A stretch of 64,000 nucleotides of DNA from Leisingera thetidis (GCF_025857195.1 NZ_CP109789.1:1-64000), one strand, 5' to 3'; numbered from the stretch's first letter, positions 36,201-45,344 are shown. Program-made: numbers and translations. The notes: a model not told the origin generated them from the sequence alone.

Positions 36201-37514
36201 CTATTCTTCGGCAGTGCGGTCGACCTCGGGGCGAAGCGTGGCGTGCCGGCTGGAAGCGTCACCGGGCAGCCTATTCAGTCCCTGCCGGTTTGAGGCGGCC
36301 GCACACCCTCTGCCCTTTCCTGGAGGACGCGTCCGCCACGCGGCAACGAAGTGCTCATAGCTCTTTTCCGCATGCTCGGCGATCTTGGCTTCCTGATGGC
36401 GCAGCTCCTTTACGTTGTATGCATAGCTCGAGCCGCGCCTGTTGCCTTTCTTCTGCGGCAACCCAGCCGCCAGTTCCATGGCGCGGCGCTTGTGGGCGAC
36501 CAGGCTGGGCCTGGCCCAGCGGTAATCCTCGCCCTTCGTCAGCATGTGCCAGCAAAGGGTCGCAAGCTTGCGCGCCACGGCAACGGCGGCGATCTGATGA
36601 CCACGACGCGCGCGGATACGGATGAAGAAGGCGCGCAACGGACCCGGCGCTTTCGCCGCGGCCCAGGCCGCCTCGACCAGCATGGCGCGGGCATGGCTGC
36701 GACCGGCCTTGCTGATCCGGCCATGGTGGGCAGGCCCCAGACCGGATTGGCGCACACGCGGGTTCAGCCCGAAATAGCTCACCAGTTTCTGCGGCGACTT
36801 GAACCGCTCGATGCTGCCGATCGCCGCCATCAGCCCCGCGGCGACCGCCAGATTGACCCCGGTGATTGTCAGGAGGCGCTGAATTTCTTCGTCGTCCAAG
36901 GAGTCCTCGGCGATGTCGCGGTCGAGTTGGGCAAGGTCTTCTCCGAGCCGGTCAAGCTCGCGGATATGACGCGCGATGGCGGCGCGTTCGTCCTCCGGCA
37001 CCGGCTGGCGGGTCAGCCAGTCGCGGCCGCGCGTGTTGAAGAGATCGGCATGCGGGCATTTCGGGATCAGATGCGCGTGCAGGATGGCATGCACCTCGTT
37101 CTTGATCCGGGTCCGGTGCCGGACAACCTGATAGCGGCGCGCCACCAGTCTGCGCATCCGTTCCGTCGCCGCATCCGGGGTCCAGATTTCCGGCAGGTAG
37201 CCGGCCGCATGCAGGCTGGACAGCGTGCCGGCGTCGACCTTGTCGGTCTTCACATGGGCATGGGCGATCGCCTTGACCTGAAGCGGATTGGCAATCACCA
37301 CCCGTTTCACATGGGGCGATAGAACCCGGGACACCGCCATGCAGTTTCCGGTCGCCTCGATCACCACCTCGTCCGTCTTCTTCAGTTGCCGGCCGAAGCC
37401 CTCCAGGGCCGTGCGTGTCATCTCGACCCGGCCTTCGTGCCGGGTCAGACCATTCTCCCAGATAACCACCTCCCCAAAGGTGCGGTGGATATCGATGCCG
37501 ATCACGCGTCGCAT
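36201..37514 (-). CDS. IS110-family transposase (nested in IS256)
   Basis: 437 residues from the ATG complementary to 37512-37514 (MRRVIGIDIHRTFGEVVIWENG); upstream in-frame codons lack a site. DEDD motifs: GIDIH, VVIEATGNCMAV, VKTDKVDAGTL. Transposase_20 domain: LLTITGVNLAVAAGLMAAIG, VSYFGLNPRVRQSG. The C-terminus runs about 90 residues beyond LCWHMLTKGEDYRW with a basic tail, longer than most IS110 proteins. It looks intact and targets a conserved site within another transposase gene. Confidence 0.88.
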   Translation of the reverse strand: MRRVIGIDIHRTFGEVVIWENGLTRHEGRVEMTRTALEGFGRQLKKTDEVVIEATGNCMAVSRVLSPHVKRVVIANPLQVKAIAHAHVKTDKVDAGTLSSLHAAGYLPEIWTPDAATERMRRLVARRYQVVRHRTRIKNEVHAILHAHLIPKCPHADLFNTRGRDWLTRQPVPEDERAAIARHIRELDRLGEDLAQLDRDIAEDSLDDEEIQRLLTITGVNLAVAAGLMAAIGSIERFKSPQKLVSYFGLNPRVRQSGLGPAHHGRISKAGRSHARAMLVEAAWAAAKAPGPLRAFFIRIRARRGHQIAAVAVARKLATLCWHMLTKGEDYRWARPSLVAHKRRAMELAAGLPQKKGNRRGSSYAYNVKELRHQEAKIAEHAEKSYEHFVAAWRTRPPGKGRGCAAASNRQGLNRLPGDASSRHATLRPEVDRTAEE

Positions 37515-37748
37515 GCGTGCCTCCCTTGCCAGTGACAAAAAGCGGGAGCGGCGGGCGACACGACAACTACGGATTCGCGCTCTCGGCGCAACCGGGCGAG
37601 TCGCAGAGGCGGCCAGCTACTAACTCGAGCTCTCGGCTCATGCTGTAAGAACGGCCTGCCCGCACCTTCGTGCTCCCAGTGCCTCTGTCCCGGATGCTCG
37701 CAGCATACACCCTGATCCGAGAATCGGGGCCGAACATCGGCACCAGGA

Positions 37749-37978
37749 TCTTCATACCGGTTACCAACCCAATCGAACGCCTGAATAAGGAGATCAAGCG
37801 CCGGACCAACGTGGTCGGAATCTTTCCCAACGAGGCCGCGGTCACGCGCCTGGTTGGCGCACTGATGCTGGAGCAAAACGATGAGTGGGCGATCACGCGG
37901 CGCTACATGACACTGGAAACCGTCGCTGCCATTTGCGACACTACACCCATGGACCCGGCGACTATCGCCGCCCTGTAA
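37749..37978 (+). pseudogene. IS256-family transposase, C-terminal part
   Basis: NPIERLNKEIKRRTNVVGIFPNEAAVTRLVGALMLEQNDEWAITRRYMTLETVAAI is the invariant IS256 C-terminus, with the catalytic Glu in NPIERLN. It joins directly to the part ending KIHST at 36168. Confidence 0.88.
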
Positions 37979-38041
37979 CTGCGGCCAAGCCAAGGCCGAG
38001 GAGCAAAGTTACACCATTTCCCGGGACACTATCGCGGATCG

Positions 38042-38286
38042 CGGATGGTCTAGTACTATGGACACCCTCTGTCATTTAGCCATCTATTGGTTCCCCTTTT
38101 GTTGGGCCTGACTGCTGCCGGGTGCCATGCTTCTGTCCGGGCTCGGCGTAGGAGCCGTCCCATGATACGGTCGGAACACGCAGGGTCGGTCTATCTCCGA
38201 AGCGGCATTGCGTTGCCACGGCGTCCAGCGACCTGTTCCTATCCATCGTCCCCGGCCCGCTAGGGAACCTCTCGGTATTCTAGATT
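38042..38286. other. Gene-free spacer
   Basis: Between the IS256 right end and an IS110 remnant. I see no gene, tRNA or repeat in it. Confidence 0.4.
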
Positions 38287-38660
38287 TCAGGCGCGGGAGG
38301 GAAACGGGTTAAACAGGGCTTCGTCGATCCACAGGCGATGCAGGAGCACGCCGATCTTGCGCGCTCGAGCTGTTTTGGCACGCTTTGCGCCTCTGCGGCG
38401 GGCGATGCTCGCAACCCAGCTCTTGAGAGCCGAGGACGCCTTTACTCGCGTCATCATTAAATGGGCAGCCTCAAAGAGCGCGACACGTACGCCCGGATCG
38501 CCTGCCCGGCTGATCGCGCCAGGCTGATCTGTCTCCCCCGATTGATATCGCCTCGACGTGAGACCGAAGCAGGGACCGATCTTTCGCGAAAACCGAAAAC
38601 CGCCCTGGCTCATCCACGGCTGCGCGGAAGGTCATGGCGATGTCTGCCGGTGTCATCTGA
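38287..38660 (-). pseudogene. IS110-family transposase C-terminal remnant
   Basis: FRFSRKIGPCFGLTSRRYQSGETDQPGAISRAGDPGVRVALFEAAHLMMTRV is the transposase_20 C-terminus, with a degraded middle (RYQSGETDQPG). Immediately upstream, another frame reads ADIAMTFRAAVDEPGRF, the preceding part, so the fragment is frameshifted as well as truncated. The IS5 element at about 38703 cuts it off. Confidence 0.75.
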
Positions 38661-38702
38661 ACCTTCCGGATACAATTGGCGAAATGGGTGCCAAACGACC
38701 GC

Positions 38703-39768
38703 GTTGCACGAATAGCGCTCGGGCCGCATTTGCCCCTTTCCCCGGTTCGTTATGCGACACGCTCACAGGCTGCACGACCGAGACGGGTCCTGCGGTTGAG
38801 GGCATTGACAGCGATGCGGGCTTCGGTTGTCTGGGTCTCCATGTTGCGGCTGCGCAGTTCCGGTCCGATGACCTGTTTGTAGCGCCCGATCTGGGCTTCG
38901 CCGCGCGATCTCTGACCATAACCGGTGGCCCTCTGCCATGCCATTCGGCCAGTTTCGGTTATCATGTCGAGATGGGCGTTGCGTGCCTGGCAATCTCCGG
39001 GAACGGCGTTCTTCGGCGGCGGAATGATCAACTCGACATCCGGACCAAACGCGTGCCGGATTGTCGCGGCGGTTGGCACACCATCATAAGCTCCGTCTCC
39101 GATGAAACGGCGCACCGGACCGGATGCCTCGGCAAGAAGGTCGGGCAGAGCGCCGGTGTCCCCGACATGCTGGGGTGCCAGGCAGGACGCCACAAACTCG
39201 CCGCTCTCCGGATCGAAGCCGATATGCAGTTTGCGCCATATCTTGCGGGCCTTCGGCAGCCCGTGCTTCTCCCGCACCCACTCGCGGCCACCGTGGACAC
39301 GCAGCCCTGTGCTGTCCACAACCAGCGCGATCGGACCACTGGCTGTCCGGGTGTCGGGTGCGATCTGAAGCGATGGCGCACGTCGGCAAAGCGTCGAAAA
39401 ATCCGGCACGGGGAGGTCCGTCTGCATGAGCCGCAGCAGACTGTGGACAAAGCCCTTCGTTTGGCGAAGCGGCAAGCCGAACACGGCGCGCAGAGTCAAG
39501 CAGGTCTCGATCGCCAGATCAGAATACCGTTGTTGACCACCGCGCTTGCCAGAGCGCACTGCGCACCACCGAGACACCGCGTCTTCGCTGAACCAGACCG
39601 TTACGTCACCACGCTGGCGGAGCACCTCGTTGTATTCGGCCCAGTTCGTCACACGGTACTTTGCCTTCGCAAACTTACCCCGCCGCGACGCGTTGAATTT
39701 GAAAGGCATCCCAGCATCCCGCAGTCAAATCGAAGGACCAGCTACGCATCGGAAACGATTTGTGCAAC
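38703..39768 (-). mobile_element. IS5-family element
   Basis: Approximate ends: GTTGCACGAAT at 38703 and its near-complement ATTTGTGCAAC ending 39768, a terminal motif typical of IS5-family members. It carries one transposase gene and separates IS110 debris from an IS21 element. A few more bases on each side may belong to it. Confidence 0.65.
38750..39709 (-). CDS. IS5-family transposase
   Basis: 319 residues, apparently intact. N-terminal DUF4096-like region (NWAEYNEVLRQRGDVTVWFSEDAV), then the DDE_Tnp_1 core: VVDSTGLRVHGGREW (first Asp), FIGDGAYDG (second Asp) and ...GYGQRSRGEAQIGRYKQVIG with the catalytic Glu in R-GEAQIGRYK. The ending VNALNRRTRLGRA is typical of the IS903/IS427-like groups. 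Confidence 0.9.
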   Translation of the reverse strand: MPFKFNASRRGKFAKAKYRVTNWAEYNEVLRQRGDVTVWFSEDAVSRWCAVRSGKRGGQQRYSDLAIETCLTLRAVFGLPLRQTKGFVHSLLRLMQTDLPVPDFSTLCRRAPSLQIAPDTRTASGPIALVVDSTGLRVHGGREWVREKHGLPKARKIWRKLHIGFDPESGEFVASCLAPQHVGDTGALPDLLAEASGPVRRFIGDGAYDGVPTAATIRHAFGPDVELIIPPPKNAVPGDCQARNAHLDMITETGRMAWQRATGYGQRSRGEAQIGRYKQVIGPELRSRNMETQTTEARIAVNALNRRTRLGRAACERVA

Positions 39769-39774
39769 ACGCTC

Positions 39775-41241
39775 ATGACCGACCGTCTTCAATACAGCCA
39801 GCGCATTGCGGCCGCCCGGGCAGGGTTCAGCGAACGTACTGCCCGCCGCATAGATGCCGATCCGCGGCCTCCGTCACAGCGCAAATCCGCCCGGGGCCGC
39901 ACCGTGTCCGATCCGCTCGAGGCGGTGTGGGAGCCAGTGCTGCTCCCTATCCTCGAACGTGATCCTGCCGTTCAAGCGGTGACGCTCCTGCGCCATTTGC
40001 AGATGATCGACCCGGATGCGTTTCCCGATGACCGGGTCCGCCGGACCCTGGAACGCCGCGTTCGCGACTGGCGCGCCCTGCACGGGCCCGAGCGCGACGT
40101 GATTTTCAGGCAGACGCCCGAGCCGGGCCGCATGGCGCTGTCGGATTTCACCGACGCCCGCGAACTGCGAGTGACTGTCGCGGGCCATCCGTTGCAGCAT
40201 CGGCTGTTCCACTTTGTGCTGGCCTACAGCGGCTGGGAGCATGCAGCCGTGGTGCTGGGCGGGGAAAGCTTTACAGCACTGGCCGAGAACCTCCAGAACG
40301 CGCTCTGGACCCTGGGCGGCGTGACGCACGAACATCGCACAGACAGCCTTTCAGCCGCTTGCCGCAATCTCGATGCGGATGCCGCTGCTGATGTCACCAA
40401 ACGCTATGAAGCTTTCTGCGCCCACTATGGCATGATCGCGAGCCGCAACAATCCTGGCGAGGCGCATGAGAACGGCGCGGTCGAAGCCCACAACAACCAC
40501 CTCAAAACTGCTCTGGATCAGGCCCTGATCCTGCGCGGCTCCCGGGACTTCACCGAGATCGCCGCCTGGCGCCGTTTTGTCGACGAACTCGTCGCCCGCC
40601 GCAACCGGCGGCGCGAGGCTGCCGTGTGCACCGAGATGGCAGAGCTGCGGCCGCTGCCCGCACGTCGCACCACCGATTTCACTGAAGTGGTCGCGCGCGT
40701 CACGAAGACGGGCGGCTTCCTCGTTCACAGCGTCTTCTATTCCGCCCCCTCCCAGCTCATCGGCAAGCGCCTGCGCATCCATGTCTACGACGACCGGATC
40801 GAAGCTTTCCTCGGGGCCACCCATGTCGTCAGCCACCCCCGGCAGCGCGGCCGCAGTGACGGCGTGCGTGTCCATTGCGTCAACTATCGCCATGTTATCC
40901 AAGCGCTGCGCCGCAAGCCGCAGGCACTTGCCGGGTCGGTCTACCGCGAGGGGCTCTTCCCCAGATCGGAGTATGCCGAGGCCTGGGCCGCGCTTTCCGC
41001 AGCATTGCCCCGCAAAGACGCCTGCCGCCGGATGGTCGATCTGCTCTGGCTCGCCCATGACGAAGGATGTGAGGCTGGTCTCGCCGCGCTGATTGCCAAA
41101 ACCCTCGCGCAAGGCAATCTCCCGGAGGCCCGCACCCTGAAACAGCGCCTGGTGCCGCGCCGGCGCGCGCTGCCGGAGGATCCGCCTGTGCAACTCACTG
41201 ACCTGGCCAGCTTTGACGCGCTGCTGGAGGGCCGCGCATGA
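39775..41241 (+). CDS. istA: IS21-family transposase IstA, possibly missing its first residues
   Basis: 488 residues from ATG 39775. The HTH region (SQRIAAARAGFSERTARRIDADP) starts almost at once; many relatives have about 10-20 more residues, so the adjacent IS5 insertion may have removed the natural start. The rve core is visible: ALSDFTDARELRV (Asp), THEHRTDSLSAAC (Asp) and NPGEAHENGAVEAHNNHLK (Glu). The C-terminus is complete (LTDLASFDALLEGRA). It overlaps istB by 4 bases. Confidence 0.88.
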   Translation: MTDRLQYSQRIAAARAGFSERTARRIDADPRPPSQRKSARGRTVSDPLEAVWEPVLLPILERDPAVQAVTLLRHLQMIDPDAFPDDRVRRTLERRVRDWRALHGPERDVIFRQTPEPGRMALSDFTDARELRVTVAGHPLQHRLFHFVLAYSGWEHAAVVLGGESFTALAENLQNALWTLGGVTHEHRTDSLSAACRNLDADAAADVTKRYEAFCAHYGMIASRNNPGEAHENGAVEAHNNHLKTALDQALILRGSRDFTEIAAWRRFVDELVARRNRRREAAVCTEMAELRPLPARRTTDFTEVVARVTKTGGFLVHSVFYSAPSQLIGKRLRIHVYDDRIEAFLGATHVVSHPRQRGRSDGVRVHCVNYRHVIQALRRKPQALAGSVYREGLFPRSEYAEAWAALSAALPRKDACRRMVDLLWLAHDEGCEAGLAALIAKTLAQGNLPEARTLKQRLVPRRRALPEDPPVQLTDLASFDALLEGRA

Positions 41242-41990
41242 CCGCTCCCATTGCTCCGTGCCCCGTTGATGTCCATGCCTTGCCTGCCATGCTCACCGCA
41301 TTGCGCCTCCCCAGCTTCCTGCGCCATTGGCCGGCGCTGGCCGGGCGCGCCGATACCGAAGGCTGGCCCGCCGCACGCTTCCTCGCGGCCCTTGCTGAAA
41401 TTGAGATCGCCGAAGGCGATGCCCGCCGCATCCAGCGCCACCTTCAGCAATCCCGGCTGCCCGGCGGGAAGACCCTCGCCATGCTCGACTTCAAGGCCCT
41501 TCCGGGCGTGCCCCCGCGCGCGCATCGAGGCACTGGCGGCAGGAGACTGGGTGGAAACCGGCGCCAATCTCATTGCCATCGGCAACTCGGGCACTGGCAA
41601 AACCCAGGTATCGATAGCGCACCGGGTCTGATGCCACCGGGAAGTCGATGTGGAACTGCCTCGACGACATAACCTATGCGCAGAAAGATCAGGCCGAGAG
41701 CTCTGTCCTCTTCGAACTCATCGCCCGGCGGTATGAAACCAGAAGCCTCGCGATCGCCGCCAACCAGCCCTTCAGCGCCTGGGACCGCATCTTCCCCGAC
41801 CGGGCCGTTACCGTCGCTGCAATCGACAGGCTCGTCCATCACGCCACCATCCTCGAGATGAATGGCGAAAAGCTATCGCCGCCTCGCTGCCGCAAGCCGG
41901 CGAACCACTGAGGTTGTCGCCGGAACGACAACCTCCAGCGACAACATCGAGCAAACAAAATCGGAAAACGCCAAGGAGGAAAACGCCGAC
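41238..41990 (+). pseudogene. istB: IS21-family helper ATPase IstB, frameshifted and internally deleted
   Basis: Reads MTAPIAPCPVDVHALPAMLTALRLPSFLRHW... to DFKALPGV. Then a C5 run at 41511-41515 shifts frame; with four C it continues ARIEALAAGDWVETGANLIAIGNSGTGKT, the Walker A. After that about 40 codons (Walker B and surroundings) are replaced by a short unrelated join; the C-terminal part resumes at DDITYAQKDQAESSVLFELIARRYE. A4 at 41868-41871 shifts frame a second time before the tail YRRLAAASRRTTEVV, which ends at 41990. It cannot be active. Confidence 0.82.
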
Positions 41991-42030
41991 TAACCGACCA
42001 GATCGCAGCGGTCAAAACCGGCCACCGAGG

Positions 42031-42439
42031 TTGTCGGTCGCGGCCAAGGAGGTTGACGCCCTACACCTTGAAGAGGTTCTTGCTGAACGGGGCGTGGATG
42101 CCGATCACGCGACGCTGAACCGATGGGTGGTACAATACGCGCTGCGGATCGCCGCCGAAATCCAGAAAAGGAAATCACCGGCTGGCCGATCCTGGCGCAT
42201 GGTTGAGACCTATATCAAGGTGAAGGGCCGGTGGTGTTACCTGTACGGAGCTGTCGACAAACATGGGAAACACTGGATTTCATGCTATCCGAGAGCCGCG
42301 ACGGCCTTCTTCGCCCAATCAATCGGAACCAACGGCTGGCCCGACAAGGTGGTGATCGACAAGAGCGGTGCGAATCTGGCCGGTCTGCGCATAAGCGCGT
42401 CAACGACCACCCGGGGCTTTCTCACATCCTTGAATTGAG
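42031..42439 (+). pseudogene. IS6-family transposase remnant (third lineage)
   Basis: LEEVLAERGVDADHATLNRWVVQYALRIAAEIQKRK and WRMVETYIKVKGRWCYLYGAVDKHG match the N-terminal and DDE start of the IS6 group resembling IS6100/IS26; the first catalytic Asp (usually WRMDETY) is replaced by Val. Frames then alternate (LDFMLSESRDG in one, FFAQSIGTNGWPDKVVIDKSGANLAGL in another) and the C-terminal half is missing. Confidence 0.75.
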
Positions 42440-42471
42440 AATGCGGGCTTTGTTGCCTTGGGAGAAGCATT

Positions 42472-42939
42472 GTGACCATTGCCAAGATAACCCATCTGTC
42501 TGCGGGCAGTGACTTCCGATCGCTATTCGAGCGCTCCGCTGTGGAGACCGGCTTCCTTCTCACTGTTGAGGACCGGTTCGGCATTGAGCGCCTGCTTCAC
42601 CGTCGCGGAACCAAGAATGCGCCCAATCCCCCACTTCTGAATGGGCTCCTGCGCCACAAGCTGCGGATCTCTCGCGGCGCTCCTTGGCCGGCCCCGCCGG
42701 AGCTCGTCGTGGATGGATGCCATGTCACCTACATGATCAGCGGCGAGGGCACGCGCTCAGGTTTGCTGTCCATGGGCCCGGCGCCTGTCCCGGGACGGAT
42801 TCTCATTGCATCTCTGCTCGGTGCCACCCTAGACGGCATGCGAATGCTGCAGAAGGTACCACTCCTGCGGGACGGCGGTCAGATCGAGACTATCGTAGTT
42901 GTGGATGTAAGCCCGGCACCGGACCACGACGCGGCCTGA
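42472..42939 (+). CDS. GreA/GreB C-terminal-domain (Rnk-like) protein
   Basis: 155 residues from a GTG preceded by GGGAGAAGCA. Residues 75-150 (LVVDGCHVTYMISGEGTRSGLLSMGPAPVPGRILIASLLGATLDGMRMLQKVPL... IETIVVVDV) follow the GreA/GreB C-terminal FKBP-like pattern of Rnk, where V-x-Y, G-x-I-x-x-x-S/T-x-L-G-x-A-L-x-G are conserved. Rnk-like proteins bind RNA polymerase near its secondary channel. The N-terminal 70 residues are unlike the Gre coiled coil. The assignment is by pattern only and moderate; the gene is flanked by IS remnants. Confidence 0.5.
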   Translation: MTIAKITHLSAGSDFRSLFERSAVETGFLLTVEDRFGIERLLHRRGTKNAPNPPLLNGLLRHKLRISRGAPWPAPPELVVDGCHVTYMISGEGTRSGLLSMGPAPVPGRILIASLLGATLDGMRMLQKVPLLRDGGQIETIVVVDVSPAPDHDAA

Positions 42940-43120
42940 TGTCCGAACCCGCCCCTAGCGTGGCGGAAATGGAGGCGGCCGGGGTCGAACGGACCTGAAA
43001 CACCAATGAGCAGCATGCTGCCCAGTACTCCTGCAGCGGGCGTTGACCGGATCCGGCCAGGTTGGCTACGCTTCAGGAGCGAGTCCGTCTTTCGGCTCGC
43101 TCAGACTGCAGGAGGCAAAC

Positions 43121-43438
43121 ATGCACCCCGACCTTCAGTTGCGACGTTCCGTTCTTGTGAGAGCGAGCCTGCGTTTCGAGAAAGCCGAGGCCGACTGGCG
43201 CGCCGCAGTTATAAAAGCATCCGAACTCGTTCCGCAGGCTCATCGGCACAGCTATTGGAGCATCGGCCACCCTGGCTCCCGCATCCGCGAACTGTACAAT
43301 CGTCGCGACAAGGCTCTGAACCTGCTTACTGTAGCCTTGCTGAAGTTTGAAAGCGCTCGTCACCGGCTGCGTGAACGGCAGGCAGGCCGAGGGCCTCGCG
43401 CAGTTCTGTTATTGGCTCGAAAAGCTAATAGCTTCTGA
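43121..43438 (+). CDS. Small conserved-looking protein of unknown function
   Basis: 105 residues from ATG 43121, chosen because AGGAGG lies 6 bases upstream. Arg-rich and mainly helical by appearance (LVRASLRFEKAEADWRAAVIKASELVP, RIRELYNRRDKALNLLTVALLKFESARHRLRER), suggesting a helical hairpin or coiled coil. I do not recognise it. The strong ribosome binding site supports that it is a real gene. Followed at once by an IS6 remnant that may have altered its end (LLLARKANSF). Confidence 0.5.
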   Translation: MHPDLQLRRSVLVRASLRFEKAEADWRAAVIKASELVPQAHRHSYWSIGHPGSRIRELYNRRDKALNLLTVALLKFESARHRLRERQAGRGPRAVLLLARKANSF

Positions 43439-43440
43439 CC

Positions 43441-43727
43441 GGTAATGCAACGGACCCCTTCTGGGGCATCTGCTTGGGCCGTTGCGCCAGAAAACCGCAA
43501 ACGGGCAGCCCCGCCCGTACGCCGTTGGGCTGACGGTCCGGGCACGAAAATCCGAAGATGGGCGCGGCTTTCGTCCTCGCAGCTATCAACTTTCCGCCGT
43601 TTTGTACCACCACGCCAAGGCCGATGCTTTCGGTCTCTGGAACGGCTATGCTGCCGAAACGAGCGCATGACAGGCCGAGGTCTCGACCTTCTCAATCACG
43701 CCCAAACAACTCGGCACTCCCTCAGAG
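43441..43727 (+). pseudogene. IS6-family (type A) remnant, 3' end
   Basis: GFRPRSYQLSAVLYHHAKADAFGLWNGYAAETSA corresponds to the last 34 residues of the type A transposase (FRPRRYQLSAVSYRHARADAFDLWNGYAAEISA). The terminal repeat follows (AATCACGCCCAAACAACTCG near 43694), matching the type A end at 7026 with a few changes. Everything upstream of the C-terminus is missing. Confidence 0.8.
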
Positions 43728-43940
43728 AGTTAATTCGTCGTTCGGCATGATCGTGGAAATCGAAGATTTGAGAACGATTTGGGTCTGTTCCGCCCGCTGC
43801 AGAGCGAGAGAATAGCGATCGTGGCGCACCACATGGCCCTGCAGTCTGACACCATTGACCAAGAAAACTGTCGCCGGCACCTTCTGTAACTCAAGCGCAG
43901 TCAGGAAGCCGTCCTGCAGCGCATTTGTCTTCTCCGCCAT
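43722..43940 (-). CDS. hfq: Divergent Hfq-like RNA chaperone
   Basis: 72 residues from the ATG complementary to 43938-43940, with GGAGAG about 7 bases upstream; an ATG six codons earlier lacks a site. Sm1 motif: LQDGFLTALELQKVPATVFLVNGVRLQGHV, closely Hfq-like with Q at the position of Q8. The Sm2 block, normally YKHAISTIMP, is LKSSISTIMP: the Y and H that hold sRNA U-tails on the proximal face are replaced by L and S, and the rim arginines are absent. So it is probably a second, accessory Hfq with altered RNA binding. It overlaps the end of the IS6 remnant by a few bases. Confidence 0.82.
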   Translation of the reverse strand: MAEKTNALQDGFLTALELQKVPATVFLVNGVRLQGHVVRHDRYSLALQRAEQTQIVLKSSISTIMPNDELTL

Positions 43941-44005
43941 CGCAGGCTCTCCGATCACTTCGTGTACCGAACATGCCTACATCGCAAGCGGAAGGCAAAT
44001 GGGTG

Positions 44006-44128
44006 ATGTCATTTGTGGACAGCCCCTGTTTTGCAAGAGTTTTCTTAAGGATTGAGATCTTATTGCTAGCGGTCATTTGTCCGCTGGCCTTGATGAAGTC
44101 CGCTGACCGGATCCCTATCACGTTAACG
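44006..44128 (+). pseudogene. Possible small membrane protein, truncated by IS110
   Basis: From ATG 44006 (GGAAGG nearby) the frame reads MSFVDSPCFARVFLRIEILLLAVICPLALMKSADRIPI with one membrane segment, then enters the IS110 element at about 44117. The native C-terminus is unknown. Weak support. Confidence 0.25.
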
Positions 44129-45344
44129 GGCTATGGCGCCCTGACAACACCACGGGGTGTTCCGGTTGCGGCTGCATTGATCATCATCACGCCGATTGCT
44201 CTTGCATCCTTGTTTGCGACAACTTGCTTGCCGCACGAAGTTTATGCAGTGCGGTAAGTTTCTCCTTTTGCCAGAATGGCCCAAGCGATCCTGGCGGTCT
44301 TGTTGGCCAATGCAACGCTGACCAACCGTGGTGGTTTGCTCTCCAGCAGGTGACGCACCCATTCTCCAGTTCGTGTTTGTGCTTGGATCGCTCGTCTGAG
44401 AACAGCCGTTGCGCCAATGACAAGAAGCTTGCGCAAATAAGCGTCCCCCATCTTCGTTATGCGTCCCAATCTTTCCTTGCCGCCCGATGAGTTTTGTCGT
44501 GGCACCAGACCAAGCCAGGCCGCGAACTGGCGGGCGGATCGGAAGAGGGCCGGATCACCAACAGTCGCTGCCAAGGCCGTTGCGGTGAGCACTCCGACCC
44601 CCGGTATTGTAGCCAACCTCTGGCTGGCCTCGCTCTGCCGGTGCCAGGTCCGTATCTCTCGATCGAGCCGAGAAATCTCATCTTCCAGGCCATCCATCTG
44701 ACGGATCAGGCTTCGCAGGGCAGATTGGGCGACCTCGGGGACGCTGCAACTGTCATCCTGCAGATGGATGAGGAGTTCGCGTATCTTGTGCGGCCCGCGC
44801 GCGGCGACGATGCCAAACTCTGCCAGATGGGCACGAAGCGCATTGATCAGCATCGTGCGTTGTCGCACCAGAAGATCCCGCGCACGATGCAGCATCAGAA
44901 CCGCCTGTTGATCGGTACTCTTGATCGCGACGAAATGCATATTCGGTCGATTGACGGCTTCACATATCGCCTCGGCATCCGCCATGTCGTTTTTCTGACG
45001 CTTCACATAAGGTTTGACGTAAGCTGGCGGGACCAGACGCACATCGTGGCCCAGAGCTGAAATCTCACGTCCCCAGTGATGCCCGGTCGCGCAGGCCTCC
45101 ATGCCAATCAGGCAGGGACTGAGTTCAGTGAGAACATCAATCAAGGCGCGACGCCGGACTTTCTTTCTGAGAAGGACGTTCCCATCTGCATCGACTCCGT
45201 GAAGTTGAAAGACAGACTTGGCAATATCGATCCCCAATGTTGTAATCTGCATGTGGATGGCTCCCTTTTCTGTTGGGTTCAACAACTCCAACATGGCACA
45301 TTGCGATGCCGCTGCGTGGGGCTGTCCACACCATCACGTTAACG
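44117..45344 (-). mobile_element. IS110-family element flanked by a 12-base direct repeat
   Basis: ATCACGTTAACG is found at 44117-44128 and 45333-45344, enclosing the transposase gene and about 1.2 kb. IS110-group insertions leave short repeats of the recombination core rather than staggered-cut duplications, so this probably marks the ends. Confidence 0.65.
44242..45252 (-). CDS. IS110-family transposase
   Basis: 336 residues from the ATG complementary to 45250-45252, behind GGGAG; complete. DEDD motifs: LGIDIAKSVFQLHG, CLIGMEACATGHHWGRE, KNDMADAEAICEA. Transposase_20 domain: LATIPGVGVLTATALAATVG, AAWLGLVPRQNSSGGKERLGRITKMGD. It is closely of the common IS110/IS1111 type with GIDIAK start and VPRQ-S-G-K. 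Apparently functional. Confidence 0.92.
   Translation of the reverse strand: MQITTLGIDIAKSVFQLHGVDADGNVLLRKKVRRRALIDVLTELSPCLIGMEACATGHHWGREISALGHDVRLVPPAYVKPYVKRQKNDMADAEAICEAVNRPNMHFVAIKSTDQQAVLMLHRARDLLVRQRTMLINALRAHLAEFGIVAARGPHKIRELLIHLQDDSCSVPEVAQSALRSLIRQMDGLEDEISRLDREIRTWHRQSEASQRLATIPGVGVLTATALAATVGDPALFRSARQFAAWLGLVPRQNSSGGKERLGRITKMGDAYLRKLLVIGATAVLRRAIQAQTRTGEWVRHLLESKPPRLVSVALANKTARIAWAILAKGETYRTA

Larger units (their letters stand above)
35009..38033 (+). mobile_element. Second-type IS256 element, split by an IS110 element
   Basis: Ends AGCAGTGTCCC at 35009 and, read inward, GATAGTGTCCC at 38033, each followed by GGTGTAACT. Both are flanked by GCGGATCG (35001-35008 and 38034-38041), an 8-base duplication. 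About 1.45 kb of IS256 sequence remains once the roughly 1.58 kb IS110 insertion (about 36169-37745) is removed. Confidence 0.85.
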
